58,222 nt of DNA from Roseofilum acuticapitatum BLCC-M154 (GTDB lineage Bacteria; Cyanobacteriota; Cyanobacteriia; Cyanobacteriales; Desertifilaceae), in assembly GCF_030068475.1 (NCBI RefSeq), contig NZ_JAQOSP010000124.1, positions 1 to 58,222 of the forward strand. Direction: 5' to 3'. This document shows positions 56,996 through 58,222 of the stretch, in pieces. The notes under the pieces are model-generated. The model was not told the origin of the DNA and did not search any database. It was given only the letters and a program-made list of their open reading frames with translations. Position 1 is the stretch's first letter; each line of letters begins with the position of its first letter. The translations under genes and the position numbers were made by a program.

Positions 56996-57160
56996 TATCA
57001 AGTTCGCTTATTCATGTCCGCGAAGCGGAAATACCCTAATTAAAAATCCAGGGAGCAAGATGCTCCCACTCCAGTCATATCAAAGAATTCGAGGAGTGCG
57101 GGCATCTTGCCCGCTTCTTAACAAATTTTCAAGTCCGCTTGCGGAAACCGGACTTGATAT
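56995..57160 (+). repeat. MITE-like palindromic element, copy C
   Basis: From ATATCAAG (starting on the last A of the TAA stop) to CTTGATAT. It holds four hairpins: TCCGCGAAGCGGA, GGGAGCA-AGA-TGCTCCC, GCGGGCA-TCT-TGCCCGC and an extra CAAGTCCG/CGGACTTG stem at 57130-57156 not present in copy A. The inner sequence up to about 57120 is nearly identical to the reverse complement of 19703-19850. Confidence 0.8.
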
Positions 57161-57200
57161 AAGCGGTTGAAGAAATTGAAGGGCCATGAGTGATGACCTT

Positions 57201-57340
57201 ACAGCGCTTTGCGCTGTATCGGTGGACAGTAGGAAAAGATCCCCCCTTGCCCTGCTTAAAAAGGGGGGAATAGGAAAGTCCCCCTCTTTTTAAGGGGGAT
57301 TTTCCGCAAGCGGACATGAAAGGGGGATCAAGATGTCCCA
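57201..57340. repeat. Cluster of further palindromes
   Basis: ACAGCGC-TTT-GCGCTGT (57201-57217) is followed by CCCCCC/GGGGGG and TCCCCCT/AGGGGGA inverted pairs (57240-57300), and a TTCCGCAAGCGGACAT hairpin (57303-57317). These fill the space before the DUF29 gene. The gap 56996-57345 has no gene of its own. Confidence 0.6.
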
Positions 57341-57345
57341 CATAA

Positions 57346-57840
57346 AGCGCGAAAACTGCTGTATCACCAGAAAAAGTAACGACACTTTACGAGATTGATT
57401 ACCTGCTGTGGATTGAAACCACTTTACAACAGTTACGCGATCGCGACTACAACCAGGTAGACTGGCAGAATTTGCTTGAAGAAATTGAGGATATGGGAAA
57501 AAGCGAACGCCGTAGCATCAAGAGCAATCTGACCGTTGTCCTCATGCATCTTTTAAAGGGGGAGTTTCAGCCCGAATTTCGCACCGGTAGTTGGTCGGGA
57601 AGCATTACCCAGTATCGCACCCGCATTCTGTACGCCTTAGAAGATTCGCCCAGTTTGAAAAATTATCTCCCGGAAGTGTTGAAAACGGCTTATTCACGGG
57701 CACGACAGGAAGCTAGTGATGAGACGCAATTGCCATTGAGTCGTTTTCCTGTAAGTTGTCCCTATGAAATCGAGGAAGTGCTAAATGATGGGTTTTGGCC
57801 AGGTGGCGATGATAACCTTCAATCCCCAACTCTTGATTAA
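57346..57840 (+). pseudogene. DUF29 family gene with lost start frame
   Basis: Codons from about 57346 to the stop at 57840 encode a complete DUF29 domain: TLYEIDYLLWIETTLQQLR, NLLEEIEDMGKSERRSIKSN, a conserved LLKGEF segment and CPYEIEEVLNDGFWPGG. No ATG, GTG or TTG opens this frame before 57472 (TTG, inside the domain). An ATG at 57333 (MSHI) is in another frame. Removing one A from the ATAAAG at 57342-57347 would join it to the DUF29 frame. It is either a frameshifted gene, a nonstandard start, or a sequence error. DUF29 is an unassigned family, expanded in cyanobacteria. Confidence 0.6.
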
Positions 57841-57876
57841 ATCATATCAAGTGGTAGGGACGAAAATTGTTCACTT

Positions 57877-58222
57877 CTACAGTTTCAACCAGCCAAAAAT
57901 ATCGTTTACTGATAATGTCCATTCCTCTAAACCGGTCAGCATCGGTAAGGGTTCTGAATCGCTATTATTCACCCGATAAATTTTCGGCAAACCTGACTGA
58001 AAAACAGTAATTGATTGGGTTTGAGGGTCAATAAGCCAACCCAATTCTGTGCCATTTTCCAGACAAAATAGAATTTTTTCCATCACTAAGGTCATGGGTT
58101 GATCCGGTGACAAAATTTCAATAATCCAATCTGGATGACGCTCAAAACGATTCGCAATTTCCCCCTCTTCATCCTTGGGCAAATTGTCCCAGCGAATCAC
58201 CGCAATATCCGGGACAATAGAG
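57877..58222 (-). CDS. Uma2 family endonuclease-like protein (5' partial)
   Basis: About 115 C-terminal residues of a Uma2 protein are present: VPDIAVIRWDNLPKDEEGE, the RHPDWIIEILSPDQ core, GTELGWLIDP and a TLSVNDIFGWLKL end. The frame runs off the right edge with no start in the window. It is convergent with the DUF29 gene. It shares the family and core motifs with the gene at 5124 but is clearly a separate paralog. Confidence 0.85.
   Translation of the reverse strand, partial: SIVPDIAVIRWDNLPKDEEGEIANRFERHPDWIIEILSPDQPMTLVMEKILFCLENGTELGWLIDPQTQSITVFQSGLPKIYRVNNSDSEPLPMLTGLEEWTLSVNDIFGWLKL

Overview
The window comes from a cyanobacterial chromosome, most likely a filamentous Oscillatoriales-type organism. 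The HIP1 octamer GCGATCGC occurs throughout, inside genes and between them. Many genes belong to families that are typical of or restricted to cyanobacteria: DUF4079, DUF1997, DUF928, a GUN4-tailed Ser/Thr kinase, large PAS/GAF histidine kinases, Uma2 and DUF29 proteins. The genus cannot be fixed from sequence alone. I saw no tRNA, rRNA, prophage or CRISPR array.

Layout. 1-5094: 3' part of a giant secreted adhesin with nine 112-residue repeats followed by a long RTX calcium-binding array. 5.1-12.2 kb: housekeeping genes (creatininase family, pnp, a GDSL hydrolase, aat, rpsN), small unknowns and one disrupted small gene. 12.3-15.8 kb: a multi-PAS/GAF histidine kinase. 15.9-17.5 kb: ureD-ureA-ureB without ureC. 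17.6-19.7 kb: DUF4079, DUF1997 and an NAD(P)-binding SDR. 19.9-24.9 kb: a DUF928 gene and a two-partner-secretion passenger that ends in a CHAT protease domain, with a roughly 210-residue Pro-Ala-Pro-Thr linker. 25.5-29.2 kb: glutathione reductase, an IS200-like RAYT transposase bounded by inverted REP-like repeats, and a GUN4 kinase. 29.5-31.4 kb: glmS. 32.0-35.8 kb: a nucleotidyltransferase with a possible fused extra domain, then an FHA-kinase/PP2C phosphatase pair. 36.1-41.1 kb: a dead OmpR-type response regulator, a metallophosphoesterase, rqcH (NFACT), a UPF0175/DUF3368 toxin-antitoxin pair and a small membrane protein. 41.2-47.8 kb: a same-strand cluster of two sensor kinases followed by TRAP transporter permeases. 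47.9-51.4 kb: sulfide:quinone oxidoreductase, an internally duplicated unknown and pyrG. 51.6-58.2 kb: an exported hydratase-like protein, a tandem repeat array, DUF423, a type II restriction-modification pair, a phosphomannomutase/phosphoglucomutase, a frameshifted DUF29 gene and a partial Uma2 gene.

Across the window runs a family of short palindromic elements (two or three hairpins, terminal repeats ATATCAAG/CTTGATAT). They lie mostly between convergent genes, and in two cases the element begins on the last base of a stop codon. Together with the RAYT unit, the 80-bp and 25-bp array and several broken genes, this points to a genome shaped by non-autonomous repeats.

The most unusual protein-coding region is the DUF928 / TPS-CHAT pair, which looks like an exported caspase-like protease system. 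Function there is inference from domain architecture only.
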